45,911 nt of DNA from Chara braunii (lineage: Eukaryota > Streptophyta > Charophyceae > Charales > Characeae): positions 1,164,298-1,210,208 of the forward strand of contig BFEA01000033.1 in NCBI GenBank assembly GCA_003427395.1. The letters are read 5' to 3'. The translations under genes and the position numbers were made by a program. The notes beneath the pieces were generated by a model. That model made no database searches. It was not told where the DNA came from and saw nothing but the letters and a program-made list of their open reading frames with translations. Position 1 is the stretch's first letter; every line of letters begins with the position of its first letter. This document shows positions 29,445 to 40,626 of this stretch, one piece after another.

Positions 29445-31319
29445 TTATGCCATCAAAGCTCTGCAATACAGTTTTGTCAAGGAATCGGGCGGTGGAAGAG
29501 GAAACGGGTCGAGGTCCTGGAGTCTCGACCAAACCGACGAATCCCCAAATGATAGTAGTGACGGCGAAGAAGTTGTGTCGCTTGCCGACGGTGATGAAAC
29601 TGAACATGCGCACGAGTCTTGCAGGTGGAGGGGTAGGTCCAAGGGAGGGACCAGCTGGAGAGTAGTCTTCAAATCATAGCGAAGACTTGCGACATCCGCG
29701 TGCACCCCGGATATATAGGATGTTGCTAGCAAGGCAACCATGTCCGGCGCAATGGGAAGTCGAGTCGCCTCACTTCCCCCAACACTCAATTTCTCGTTGC
29801 CCTCGTTGGGGCATTGAGAGGGGATGTGCTTAGTGTTGTTGCACCAAAAGCAGCTCCCCATTTTTGCTTGAATTGCTCTTTTGTGAGTTTGACGTTTTCC
29901 CAAGGCTTTTCGTCTGTCCGACTTTCAATGTTGACGTGGATTTCGCCTTTCTCGTTCTTGAGTTGGTGCGTCGCGGCATAAGGTCATTGACTTGGTCTCC
30001 TTCACTTGACCCTGACGCCAATGTCGGGTCTTCGTCGAGTCCACTTGATTGGACTGCAACGACCGTCTGTGTCCGTTGTCCTTTTATCTTTTCCACAAAG
30101 TTCGGCTGACCTTGTCTGTCATTAGCGGCATGCCGATTGGCTTGGATAACTGACCAACCATGTTCGGCGATGGAGTTGAAGTCCTCGTACTAGTCTTCAT
30201 CCCCAAGAGCTGAGCTCAAGGAGTCAACCAAACAGAGGAAGAATTCATGCTTAATGTGCTCGAACAGCATGTTCAAGTTGGGAGTGGCGACAATCTTCTG
30301 CCATTCGGTCAACCACTCGCGCGAAGGTCAAGTCCCTTGGAACATGCAAAAGATCTGGTTCACGACACGAGCTTCAGCGTTGTCGACATGAACTGCTTCT
30401 TCCATTTAGCAGCAAGATCATCCCAAGGGATGTTGGTGTTCAGGCTCGCCATAGTTAGTTCCTCGTGTGTGGCCAAGTGGTTGAGCCAAATTTGGCAAAC
30501 GCCGCTCACGTGGTGCTGCTATCCTCGAGTGGTCGGGCAAGTGGTGGATGTCGATGGCGGTAGTGAACCCTCGCCACCAAGCGAGTGGGTCTTCCTTGTG
30601 TAGTCGTCGAACTTCTCGATGTTGAAGTTCAGCATCTTATATGGTCGCTGGTAGCTGCCACCTGGTGGGTGCTGCTGCAATTTGCAGTCGTCGGCCTTCA
30701 GTGTGGTGAGCGGCCCATGTCGCCGATTGTGGCGATCACGTGGTCGATCCCCTGCCCCAGCTGCCATGTGCAAGACTGGATGATACTTGGTCCACTGCCT
30801 GGTGTGCGGTGTCCTTGGTCTCCAATTTTTCGAGGCGTGTGTGCAAGCCGCGATTAGTGGCATCTTGCTGGTCCGTCTCGCTCCGAACCACTCACGCCAA
30901 CCGCCGCAGCTCCTCCTGCATGTCGTGATTAGCTGCGCGATCCTCTTGGAGATCTCCCCCTTGGTCTTCTCGGCGTTGTTCTCCATCGATGTAAATTGCC
31001 ATTTGCTGCGAGTCGCAGCGTGCTCTGCTTCAAGCTGCTGCAGTGTCGAGCACACCTTCAGCCGTAGTTCGCTGATTGCCACTGCGGCCTCGGCTTGCTG
31101 TCGTCGCTGTTCGGTTGAATGGATGTGGTTGGCTTCGGCTTCGGCTTGATGCTTCTTCTCCGCATCGATGATGGCCATGTATTTGACCACCCGAAGCTGG
31201 AAAGACTCAACAGTCTCATTCGGTCCCTGCCTTTGTAGACCGGGCAGGCCCAAATCGGGTGTCCCGTGGGATGACGTGCTCCCACGTGGGCTCAGTGCGG
31301 CTGCTGCTGCTGAGGCCAT
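29445..31319 (-). pseudogene. Element E gag
   Basis: The likely start ATG at 31317-31319 opens MASAAAAALSPRGSTSSHGT, then a charged coiled coil (QLRVVKYMAIIDAEKKHQAE and on, to ISKRIAQLIT). After a frameshift comes KMLNFNIEKFDDYTRK, the start of the capsid-like part. The nucleocapsid knuckle at 29811-29852 (CFWCNNTKHIPSQC) is CX2CX4HX4C, and a Ser/Pro-rich tail with LPLHLQDSCACSVSSPSASD leads to the protease. Confidence 0.8.
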
Positions 31320-31650
31320 CCCTGCGGTTGCGGACTGTTGGCGTCTGGAAGGAGTATGCTGACATACTGCAGCATCAGGTTGTGATACGATCCGTGCACT
31401 GCCGGAGCATAGCTCAACCTCAGCATTTGTGCTGACGTGGCACTTCTGCTGACATGGCACTCTGCTGACGTGACACTCTGGCTGATGTGGCAGTCTGCTG
31501 ATGTGGCACTTACCAAGCCAATGAGATCAAGACGAAAGGAGGGAGGGAGGGAGGGAGTGGGCAGACAGGCAACTAGGTACCTCAACGCTGCACTCGCCCC
31601 GCTTAGAAAGACACGTACTCAATAGAACCGAGAACCTTGTCTTGAGGTCT
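31320..31650 (-). other. Leader of element E
   Basis: Non-coding. Positions 31425-31512 hold about five units of TGCCACRTCAGCAGA-like sequence (plus strand TCTGCTGACGTGGCA). No open frame is supported. Confidence 0.6.
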
Positions 31651-31662
31651 GCTCGAATACCA
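31651..31662 (-). other. Primer binding site of element E
   Basis: The minus strand reads TGGTATTCGAGC three bases after the LTR end, a variant of the tRNA-iMet-like site of the other elements. Confidence 0.7.
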
Positions 31663-31665
31663 AAC

Positions 31666-31953
31666 CGTCGCATGCCTAATCGGCATTGATCAGAACCGAG
31701 AACCGACCTCTCAGAGGCAATACAAAAACAGCACAGCGGAAGACTGTAATACCAAGATCTGACTCAGCATGGACACTGACAGGACCAGACAGCATACACC
31801 ATCACACAGAAACAGGGGAGATAGGGAGCATCAGTCACCATAGCCCGAAAGACTAAGTCTCCAATGTATCCCCAATGTCGCTGCTCACACAATGTCAAGT
31901 CGCAATGTCACTGAACTGGGCAATGCCCGAATGTCACCAAGTCTCGATGTCAA

Positions 31954-32034
<81 letters not shown>

Positions 32035-32133
32035 TGTACGCCAGCCGCCTTGATGCAGGTGCGAACGTCCCGAAGACAAAGCTGGAGCTATGGAGTCACA
32101 GGCAAGTCGCAGGTAAGTCCTCCTAGCCACTGC

Positions 32134-32176
<43 letters not shown>

Positions 32177-32695
32177 GCTGTAATGCAGCGGCAGCGCTCC
32201 AACTCCTAGCTCGTGCCCAGCGATGTAGTCTACTCTAACCGCACCTAGCGCGTCAACTACTGAGGACTACTCACTACTACCTCAGAGCTACCACTGAGAA
32301 GCGCCTGGCACTACCTCAGTGAACTAACCTGCCTAGAATGAGGTCGGCCCAGCTATATATAACGCTGGGCCTAGTGTCCTATGCCGAAAGGAAGCACTCT
32401 GGTCGAAAGGAAAACTGGTCTGGCGCCAAGAACAGGAGTCTGCTCTGGCGCCAAAAACGAAAATATGGAAAGTCTGGCACCCCAACGCAGAGCAAAAAGT
32501 AGGGACCACACGAAAATATGAAAAGTCTGGCGCCCAAATGCAGGAGTCTGGCAAAAAATGGCAAAAGTAAAGGTGCCAAAAATCAGTCATTGGCCTACTG
32601 GGTCCTACACGTGACACAGACCCTAAGACCCTACAAAAAACCCCAAACCCTACTGCCAGGCCCCGTGAGGCCCGTGTGGAACCCAGTATGCCACA
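31666..32695 (-). repeat. 5' LTR of element E
   Basis: 1030 bp. The minus strand starts TGTGGCATACTGGG and ends GCATGCGACG (CA expected; one substitution). It contains a (CT)n(CA)n run at 31955-32030, a (TC)n run at 32137-32172 and a TATATATA box near 32352. It is the partner of 4180-4859 plus the inverted 3358-3668. Confidence 0.9.
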
Positions 32696-33199
32696 GGTAC
32701 CCCAGGGTCAAGTCCAACCGGTACCCAGTCGAAAGTCACTTCCCACAGGCAAAAGTCACGTCCTACAGTCAAGAGTCACATCCCAAAGGCAAGGGTCACA
32801 CCACCGTCAAAGGTCACGTCCCACAGACAAAAAAGCACCAGCACACCAAGGAGAACTCAGGGAGGTACCAGGCCTCAACATTCTGAAAGCAAGCAGGCCG
32901 CGGACTGCCGGTACTGGGTCCGAGTCAAGCCAAGAGAAGCAGAGGCTGGGACGAGTCAAGGCCCAATCCAAGTCAATATAGAGACTGGCCACCCACATTT
33001 CGAACAGATTGCTCATTCACGAGAAGTGTGCAAGTGCTGCTGAGCGCTTGTGCGCTATTTGCGAGCTGGCTAGCGCTAGAGCCCTGGGCGGGAAGCGGTG
33101 CGCGGTGGAAGAAAGGCGGCCATAGCTGCACAGCGTAGTAGTAGGAGTATAGCTGAGTAGCAGGCGGATGTATCCAGAGTTTAGATCTTCATGTAGAGA

Positions 33200-33243
<44 letters not shown>

Positions 33244-33443
33244 ACATGTATGAAAGAGAGAGAGAGAGAGAGTGGACACATGTATGAAAGAGAGGGAGAG
33301 GGAGTCACCTTTTTAATATGATAATTTGTTGGAATTTCTAAGCTGCTCTAATCTGGACATTGCATCTCTGGTCTCCAATGTGGATTTTGTGTGATCTCTC
33401 ATTGTGTATGTGCTTGAGGTGACGAACAACGTGGTTCAATGCA
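32696..33443 (+). repeat. 5' LTR of element F, right part
   Basis: Matches 39830-40626: GGTCAAGTCCAACCGGTACC, the AGTCACATCCC series, CCTCAACATTCTGAAAGC, GGCGGCCATAGC, then GATAATTTGTTGG, CTCTGGTCTCCA and GGTTCAATGCA. GA microsatellites at 33197-33238 and 33253-33272 are shorter in the other copy. The first 106 bp are at 3669-3774. Confidence 0.9.
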
Positions 33444-33445
33444 AT

Positions 33446-33457
33446 TGGTATCGGAGC
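33446..33457 (+). other. Primer binding site of element F
   Basis: TGGTATCGGAGC, two to three bases after the LTR end, complementary in type to the 3' end of plant initiator tRNA-Met. Confidence 0.85.
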
Positions 33458-33869
33458 TGGTACTCGCTGCATCCGCTGTTGGTGATCACTGGCAAGGTTA
33501 AGGCCATCGAGAAGAGATCTCGAGTTTGACATCGGGGTTAGAGGTCGAAGAAGAAGTCACCAGCATTGGGGGATATTGAGTACGTACCTGCATGCGTGGA
33601 GCAACCTCGTGGAGTGTCCACAGTAGATTAAGTTAGATTAAGTGTTGAGGGTTAGGTCTTCGTGGTGAAGAGGTGGAGGCTACTTACCTGTGCTTCCAAT
33701 CACCATGGACGACTACCGATGTTTTCATTCTCGACCCTGTCCGTGTTATGGGAACCACTCCTCCGCTTCCTTTCTCCTCTGCGTTTCCACCGGACATGCA
33801 GTATGAACGTAACCATGTGGTCTGGTGAGACCACACAGCCTTATACAACTGACCAGCAGGGAGAAATTG
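33458..33869 (+). other. Leader of element F
   Basis: Non-coding or short-frame sequence. An ATG near 33703 opens a 33-codon frame, Cys- and His-containing (MDDYRCFHSRPCPC), that closes before the coiled coil. Whether it is the eroded true start of Gag is unclear. Confidence 0.4.
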
Positions 33870-35720
33870 ATAGAAAGCTGGCTGAAAAGAAAAAAGAAGA
33901 GGAGGAGAAGATGGAGGAGAAAGTGAAAGAAAAATTGAAGCAAAAGAGAGAAGATGGAAGAGAGAGTAAATTGACAAGGAGATGAGAAGGGAGGAGGAAC
34001 AAATAAAAAAAGAACTGGAAGAGGAAGAAGGACGACTGGAGAGGAGAAGAACCAGACAAGAAGGGGAGGAGGTGGTCGAGAGCAGCCATGCTGGAGAACT
34101 AGACTCCACCGGGTTGAAGACAGACTGGGTGGGAAATTTTGGGTTCCAGTCGGAGCTTCTGAAAGAAACTGAAGAAGAGAGAGATCGATTTGTGGCAAAA
34201 TTGGAGGCAACTAAGGATGAGGAGGAGAAGAATGTGTTGATAAAAGAAAAGAGGAATGAGCTCAATCAAAAGTTGTTGGCCGCAAAAAGGCGAGATTTTG
34301 ACGAAAAGAAAAGATTAAAAGAGGGGGAGAGACTCCAGGCATTGTTGAAGGAGCAAAAGGGGAAACCAGTGGAAACTGAGGGAGGAGATCTCAGAAAGGA
34401 AGGTGGAAAGAAAGGTGAGGAAGATAAATCTGAGGGAGGAGAGACTCCCTTCGACATATCCGGGAAGAGGGAAGAGAGTATCTTCCACTGGGCGGCAGCG
34501 ATGTACACTTACCTGTACGCGCAGTTGATTCGATATTGGGACCGCGTACTCATGGCAAAGAATCTGTTGATAGAAGAAAACAGAAGTGAGCTCAATCAAG
34601 AGTTGCTGGCCGCAAAAAGGCAAGAATTCGACGAAAAGAAAAGATTAAAAGAGGAGGTGAAGAGACTCCAGATGTTGTTGAAGGAGCAAAAGGGAAAACC
34701 AGTGGGAACTGAGGAACGTTGGAACCTTCCCATTGATGCCTTACTGCACTCCACCCAAGAACTCTCTGCACTCCAACCAGCCGTTGGGAATACAGAACGA
34801 CACCAGGAGGAATTCAAGAGACCTGGAACAACTACCTTAGTGCATCGTCCCACCAAGTTGATCATAGGATCATGCTGTATGCACACCAATTAGATGACCT
34901 CTTCACTCAGAGACAAACTAACACCATCATTTAAGCAAAGTTGAGTCCTGGTGGTGGAGGTGGAGATGGTGGCGACGATGGGGATGATGACAAGAAGGGA
35001 AAAGGTCTCAAAAAAGGAAGGTGGAAAGATCGGTGAGGAAGACAAGTCCGAGGGAGGAGAGCGAAGAGAGAAGATGAAGGTAAAGGTCCCTTCGACATAT
35101 ACCGGAAGAGGGAAGAGAGTATCTTCCACTGGGAGGCAGCGATGGACACTTGTACACGCAGTTGATTCCGTAGACCGCGTACTCATGGCAAGTTCATGCT
35201 TAGGGGTAGACGCAGCTAGCTTCGCCATTTCTCTAATAAAGGAGGCAGGCTGCACCTCGATGATGCAGTACTCGCAGCGACCTAGGATTGAGGACTTCTT
35301 CAAGGCCCTGAAAGACCTCTTTGAGGACAAGAAATTAGCGCGTTGTACTGAGCACCTCATCCTTAACACAAGTGGAAGAGTGCATCTGCACTTAAGGCCA
35401 CTATGGACGAGTTGCTGCAATGTCCCGATCATGGACCAACCCCCGCCCAGATACAAAACAACTTCGCTAGAGCGTTGCTTGAGCCCCTCAAGACCTAGTT
35501 ATATCCCTGTACTAAGGAAGAGGGACGACGTATGAGAAGTTCAGCAACATATTTGTAGACCATGCCGGGTTCCTGCAAGAGGCAAACTATTGCCATTATT
35601 GGAAGGACCTACAGGCCAGTAAGAAATGGAAGAATAAAACTATATCAGGTAGTATAGAGGATAACGATATTCTATTGGTCACCTTCAAAGGAGGAGTTGT
35701 AGAGTCATTATCATATGACC
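33870..35720 (+). pseudogene. Element F gag (coiled-coil and capsid)
   Basis: Lys/Glu-rich coiled coil at 33870-33985 and 33982-34380, then FGFQSELLKETEEERDR. A block of about 330 bp is repeated (NELNQKLLAAKRRDFDEKKR at 34258 and SELNQELLAAKRQEFDEKKR at 34588). The capsid-like part (DRVLMASSCLGVDAASFAIS, RIEDFFKALKDLF) lies at 35150-35340 and TMDELLQCPDHG-like sequence near 35400. It has the same block order as B's gag, with several frameshifts. Confidence 0.75.
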
Positions 35721-35865
35721 AGGCAAACTATTGCCATTATTGGAAGGACCTACAGGCCAGTAAGAAATGGAAGAATAGAACTATATCAGGTAGTATAGAG
35801 TGTAACGATAACCTGTTGGTCACCTTCGAAGGAGGAGTTGTAGAGTCGTTATCATATGACCAGAT
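35581..35865 (+). repeat. 2 x 141-bp in-frame tandem duplication in F gag
   Basis: GGCAAACTATTGCCATTATT starts at 35581 and 35722. The offset of 141 bp equals 47 codons. The unit encodes NYCHYWKDLQASKKWK and GGVVESLSYDQ. B has a single copy of this block near 7100-7230. Confidence 0.95.
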
Positions 35866-36341
35866 AGATTACGGTCTAGAGAGGAAACACAGGTCAAGTA
35901 GCCCGGGGAGGGGACTATGCGGTTGTTGCAGCCCATGGGGGAGGGCGCCAAGGTAGAGGCCGAGGTAGAGGTCGAGGTCGAGGACCCGCTGCCCAGAGAG
36001 GTGGTGGCGAAGGAAGCTACTACGTGGGAGGTAGGGGTAATGGTCCCTTGCAAGGTGGTAGAGGTTCTCCCTTTCACACCTTGGGATAGCCGAGGGCAAA
36101 CCTTGGGAACAAATGGGAACAAATAGGTACAGATGAGAAAGTCTTGGAAGCACGGCACCAAGCCAACCAATGTTTCAAGTATGGTGACCCTGACCACATT
36201 GTTCCCTTTTGTCTCGACTGTAGGTACCCAAAAGGGAACCGCCAGAAGAGGTTGCAGTTCCCTCTACGGGGACTTCGGACTCAAACAGAAAGACAGAAGC
36301 GCGTGCTGAATAGGCGCCCGCCCATCCGAAGGTCCCAATGA
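35866..36341 (+). pseudogene. Element F gag C-terminus with altered zinc knuckle
   Basis: An Arg/Gly- or Glu/Val-rich region (depending on frame) resembling B, then at 36171-36212 CFKYGDPDHIVPFC: CX2CX4HX4C with the second Cys replaced by Tyr, as in B. It is followed by CRYPKGN-like sequence. Confidence 0.7.
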
Positions 36342-36887
36342 CATACAAATGTAGGCCCCCACCTAGCTAGTTATCCAGAGGTTGCTTGTGTTAGGACATC
36401 TCTAGGTGGTTCCCTCGCAAGATGAAGAAGTCGTCGAAGGGGATCAACACGCAATTATATCACTCGGAGAGGGGAGGGTTGCAAAAAAGTCGGCCTACAA
36501 TAGGGAAATGATAGTATGTGAGTATGTTGAACGGTCAAGGCATACTTCCGGTTCCACTCCCTAACACTCTTAGTGCAGGATAGCCTTCCTTGTGACATGA
36601 TATTAGGAAGACTTGGAAAAAAAAAAAAAAAAAAAAAAAAAAGGGAATAGACTGGGGCAACGCTGCATATGCCGATATTAAAATGGGCGAGCATGAGTGA
36701 TGGCTGGCCAGTCCCACAGGTGGGAAAAAGAAATCGTGCTTGTATCATGCATCCAACGTAGAGAGTAGCTTATCCCTTTGCTGTATGAGTGCCCCTGTGT
36801 TTGCCAAGCACGTGGTCAACAATGACCTCGCTGAGCAAGCATTAGTTGCCAATGTGAGACCAGTTAATGGGGGTAAAAAGGAATTAA
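36342..36887 (+). pseudogene. Element F protease end and linker
   Basis: Degenerate. DMILG near 36597-36610 is the protease end. It is followed by a short insertion with an A26 run (about 36611-36645) and then IDWGNAAYADIKMGEHE, which continues the family sequence. Frame 36740-36934 has ASNVESSLSLCCMSAPVFAK as in B. Confidence 0.6.
36617..36642 (+). repeat. A26 run inserted in protease coding sequence
   Basis: The uninterrupted family sequence in B reads ILGIDWG. Here AGACTTGG plus 26 As separates ILG from IDWG. Confidence 0.85.
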
Positions 36888-37776
36888 GTGTCAATACCAC
36901 CCAATGCGCAAAGCTTGTTAGACGAGTTTGCTGACGTGGGAGAGGCCCCAAGTGGAGTAGTTGAAAGGGAGACCAAACACCAAATAGATGTAGAACCCGA
37001 TAGCAAGATTCCCAAGGGGTCCATCTATCGGATGTCTCCCAAGGAGCTCGATGAGCTGCGCAAACAGTTAGATGAACTGATAGAGAAAGGGTGGATGAAG
37101 CCGAGTTCCTCGTTATACGGTGCACCGATCTAATTTGTGCCAAAGAAAGAGGGCGATCTACGCATGTGTATAGATTACAAGGATCTCAACACAATTACAA
37201 TAAAGAACGTTGAACCATTACCACGGATAGATGACATTCTGCATAGAGTGCAGGGTTGTAAATATTTTTCGAAGATCGACTTGAAATCAAGCTACAATCA
37301 GATTAAGGTACTCGAGGATCAACACAAGACGGCCTTTAGGACTCGATATGGCCACCATGAGTTTTGTAGTTATACCATTTGGGTTGACTAATGCCCATGC
37401 TACCTTCCAGTGTTGTATGAACGACCTCTTCCATGATTGGCTAGAGAAATTTGTCGTTGTATACTTAGATGACATTTTGATTTCCAGTAAGTCGCTGGAA
37501 GAGCCCGAACAGCACCTTCATTTAGTGCTAAGCAAGCTATGTGACGCAGAGTTTAAGTTGTACTGGGGTCATGTGCTAGATGGAGATGTAATCAAACCGG
37601 AGGACGCTAAGATAGCAGCAATCAGGGACTGGCCGACACCTCATACGTTGACAGAGACGAAACTACGATCGTTCCTTGGTCTGGCCAACTATTACCGCAA
37701 GTTCGTCCGAAACTTTACTATAATACCTGCTCCATTGTGTAGGCTGTTGAGGAATGAAACAGTGGAAATGGGATAA
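36888..37776 (+). pseudogene. Element F reverse transcriptase
   Basis: 36888-37133: SLLDEFADVGEAPSGVVERE, PKELDELRKQLDELIEKGWM, PSSSLYGAPI, then a TAA. 37137-37391: [31 protein letters not shown]. 37348-37776: VVYLDDILISS with catalytic YLDD (37462-37473), then a short deletion before WGHVLDGDVIKPED, and LRSFLGLANYYRKF. It has two frame breaks and otherwise well preserved motifs. Confidence 0.9.
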
Positions 37777-38320
37777 GTACTACACAAGCCTTGAAGGGTA
37801 TAAAGAAGTGCTTGATGGAGTACCCGGTTCTCAAGATCAATGATCCATCTTTGCCATTTATATTTACCACTGACGCCAGTCAATACGAGATTGGTGCTGT
37901 ACTACAGCAGAATGACGGTCATGGGTACAGGCCCATCGAGTTTGTCTTGTAGACTGCCTAGTGAGAAGGTCGCCACTTCCACTTACGAGAGAGTTGTTTG
38001 CTCTTAGAAAAGCATTGAATCATTGGCGGCATTACCTCCTAGGACGGCATTTCAAAGTATATTCAGCCCATGAGACACTTCGCTGGCTAAAGACGCAAGC
38101 CCGGATGACACAAGTTGACAAGGTGGGCTGGAGAGATCAACCAGTTTCACTTTGAACTTAAGCCTGTAAAGGGGAAGTACAGTGTTGTTGCTGATGCGTT
38201 GAGCAGACAAGCTTATTTCTTCGGTGCCATAGTGACATACTTAGATGTTGGCACCGAATTGCAAGAAAAGATTGGGACAGCTTATGCTAGTGATGCTGTT
38301 ACGGTCAGTTAATTAACAAG
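37777..38320 (+). pseudogene. Element F RNase H
   Basis: FTTDASQYEIGAVLQQND near 37860-37915 (first Asp present), then LTRELFALRKALNHWRHYLL at 37961-38155 (Glu), with VYSAHETLRWLKTQ (T-D-H reads S-A-H) and KGKYSVVADALSRQA (last Asp) at 38115-38312. At least two frameshifts. Confidence 0.85.
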
Positions 38321-38880
38321 GTGCAAATGGCACCGCATGAAGTTCCAGATTACAGGATGACTCAGGGACTGTTGTTTGAAAGGACAAGTGTGCACGACAG
38401 TTTGTGCACACCTAACAGTGAGGAGATTCACAGTTTGATCTTGGGGGAATGCCTCGATACTGACGAATACTTTAGCTGGAGGAAGACGTATGCTAACCTC
38501 TTGCGTTCCTTTTCATGGATTGAAATGGAGGACGATTGCATAGCTTATGTGCAAGGCTGCAAAGCGTGTCGAAGGAACAGAGTTCCACGCAGCCTCCCCT
38601 TGGGTTGCTGAGACCGCTGCCTACACTGTCAGGTCCCGAAGACTCTGTGTCTATAGACTTCATGGACACCAAGATTAGAAGTAGAGTTACGGTAATAAAG
38701 GGACCGGTTTAGCAAGTTTGCTGTTTTTGTTCCACTCCCTGCTGAAGCTAGGACAGGACTTAGTGGCTCGGGAGTTCTTCAATCATTGGGTGAAGGACTA
38801 TGGGCATCCCTTGACTATTGTGAGTGACAGGGATACGTGATTTACGGGCGAGCACTGGCAGACATCCTGAGACAAACTGA
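38321..38880 (+). pseudogene. Element F integrase N-terminus and core
   Basis: 38321-38611: SLILGECLDTDEYFSWRKTY and CKACRRN, where both His residues of the HHCC zinc module are replaced (H to L, H to Y). The core is scattered (SIDFMDTK near 38655, FSKFAVF-like near 38710). A TGA at 38838-38840 stands where CGA (Arg) is expected before F-T-G-E. Confidence 0.75.
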
Positions 38881-38892
38881 CAAAGTGAACAA

Positions 38893-39677
38893 ATGAACAG
38901 AGTGTTGCAGCAAGTGCTGCACATGTATATTGGTCAGATCAATTGGGATGAGCATCTTCCTAAGGTAGCTAATGCCTACAACAACTCTGTACATCTAGCT
39001 ACAGCGAGGACGCCCACTGAACTGCATTTGGGTTGGCGCCGATGCAGGCCCGTTTACTGTCTGAACCCTGACCAGGTGCAAAGGCTTCCTCCGGGGACTA
39101 GAGGATTCGCTGTACAGTATCAGAAGGACTTGGAAAAAGCGAGGGAAAATATTAGAAAGGTACAGCATCAGGTGATTGAACAAGCGAATAAGCAGCGCAG
39201 GCCTTCACAGTTTGCTGTAAAAGACTCGGTCTGGGTGAAGTCCAAGGAGTTTCTCCCAGAGGAGAACATCTCGCAGACGTTATTGCCTTCATATAGGGGA
39301 CCATGGCAGAGTCTTGACATAATCGGTGATGCGGATGGTCCTTCCCATGTCGTTGAAATTCCTAAGCGTTTGCAGACTTACCCAGTGTTTCATGCCTCTA
39401 AGTTGCTCCCTTGTTTCAGCAATGATATATTTCCGACTCGAAGATGTATGATTCCTCCTGATACGGATGGCAAGTATGACGTTGACCGCATCGTTGCAGA
39501 GGATGTTTATAGATCTGGACGCAGGGGTAGGCCCAGCGACAATATAAAGTCAGATTTGCTTATCAGGAACATTCGGAAAATCGCTGGTTTACTAGAGATG
39601 AGCTAATGGAAGCAGCACCGCAGATAGTGTCTTGTTATGAGAGAGCTAGAAGAGGAATTAACATAATTGACAGATAA
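38893..39677 (+). pseudogene. Element F integrase C-terminus
   Basis: Open frame of 237 residues: MNRVLQQVLHMYIGQINWDE, AYNNSVHLATARTPTELHLG, a long basic helix, then a GPY/F-like module (LLPSYRGPWQSLDII, VVEIPKRLQTYPVFHASKLL). The tail has YDVDRIVAEDVYRSGRRG and, after a frameshift near 39543, FAYQEHSENRW then FTRDELMEAAPQI, which looks like a diverged chromodomain-type end. Confidence 0.85.
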
Positions 39678-39722
39678 AGTTTGTAACGTTCTCGGAGGAC
39701 CTTGAAATCAGGCCGGCGAGAG

Positions 39723-40626
39723 AGAAAGGCATTTCACGCTGCAGACGCCAAAATTTGAATCTCAGGGTCAAAAATCCCCAAGCCAAAGGCGGCCAAGTCG
39801 GCCAGATTCAGAAAGGTTAAGTCGGATACCCCAGAGGTCAAGTCCAACCGGTACCCAGTCGAAAGTCGCATCCCACAGGCAAAAGTCACATCCTACAGTC
39901 AAGAGTCACATCCCAAAGGCAAGGGTCACATCCCACAGTCAAAGGTCACGTCCCGCAGACCAAAAAGAAGCAGCACACCAAGGAAAACTCACGGAGGTAC
40001 AGGGCCTCAACATTCTGAAAGCAAGCAGGCCGGCAGGCAGCCCATACCGGGTTCAAGTCAAGCCAAGAGAAGCAGAGGCTGGGACAAGTTAAGGCCCAGT
40101 CCAAGTCAATATAGAGACCGGCCAGCCACATTTCAAACAGATTGCTTATTCGCGAGAAGAATGGAAGTGCTGCTGAGCACTTGTGCCCTGTTTGCGAGTT
40201 GGCTAGCGCTAAAGCCCTCCCTCGGCAGCGCTGTGTGGTGGAAGGAAGGCGGCCATAGCCTCACAGCATAGAGTAGGAGCAGAGCTGAGTAGCAGGCAGA
40301 TGTATCCAGACTCGAGATCTTCATGTAGAGAGCGAGGGAGAGAGGGAAAGAGAGAGTGGACACATGTATGAAAGAGAGAGCGAGAGCTAGTGAAACAGAG
40401 AGAGAGAGAGAGGCACCTACCTGGATAAGGATGCTGGATTTGGGTCGATGAACTCTGCGCTGATGAGCGCTTGGCAACTGGAACTCGGAAATTGTTCAAT
40501 ACGATAATTTGTTGGGGTTTCTAAGCTGCACTAACCTGGACTTTGAATCTCTGGTCTCCAGTGTGGATTTTGCGTGATCTCTCATTGTGTATGTGCTTGA
40601 GGTGAAAAACAACATGGTTCAATGCA
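39723..40626 (+). repeat. 3' LTR of element F
   Basis: 904 bp from AGAAAGGC (TG expected, one base changed) to GGTTCAATGCA. It is complete, so it gives the reference for the split 5' LTR. The 42-base stretch near 40415-40496 (GGCACCTACCTGGATAAGG onward) is missing from the 5' copy. Confidence 0.9.

Larger units (their letters stand above)
26350..32695 (-). mobile_element. Element E, right-hand part: minus-strand Ty3/Gypsy
   Basis: From right to left: 5' LTR (31666-32695), primer site, leader, gag, protease, RT, RNase H and part of integrase. The end of integrase is lost at the junction with A, while E's polypurine tract and 3' LTR lie at 4180-4873 on the other side of A. The outer 5-bp TSD is GGTAC at 32696-32700 and, inverted, GTACC at 3669-3673. 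Both target copies lie inside F's LTR. Confidence 0.8.
32696..40626 (+). mobile_element. Element F: Ty3/Gypsy retrotransposon
   Basis: 5' LTR remainder 32696-33443, primer site, leader, gag, pol, 3' LTR 39723-40626. The 4-bp TSD is TAAT (40627-40630; 5-bp ATAAT also fits), with its partner inverted at 3775-3779. It was the first element of the cluster to insert, because E lies inside its 5' LTR. The gag is related to that of element B. All genes are broken. Confidence 0.85.
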
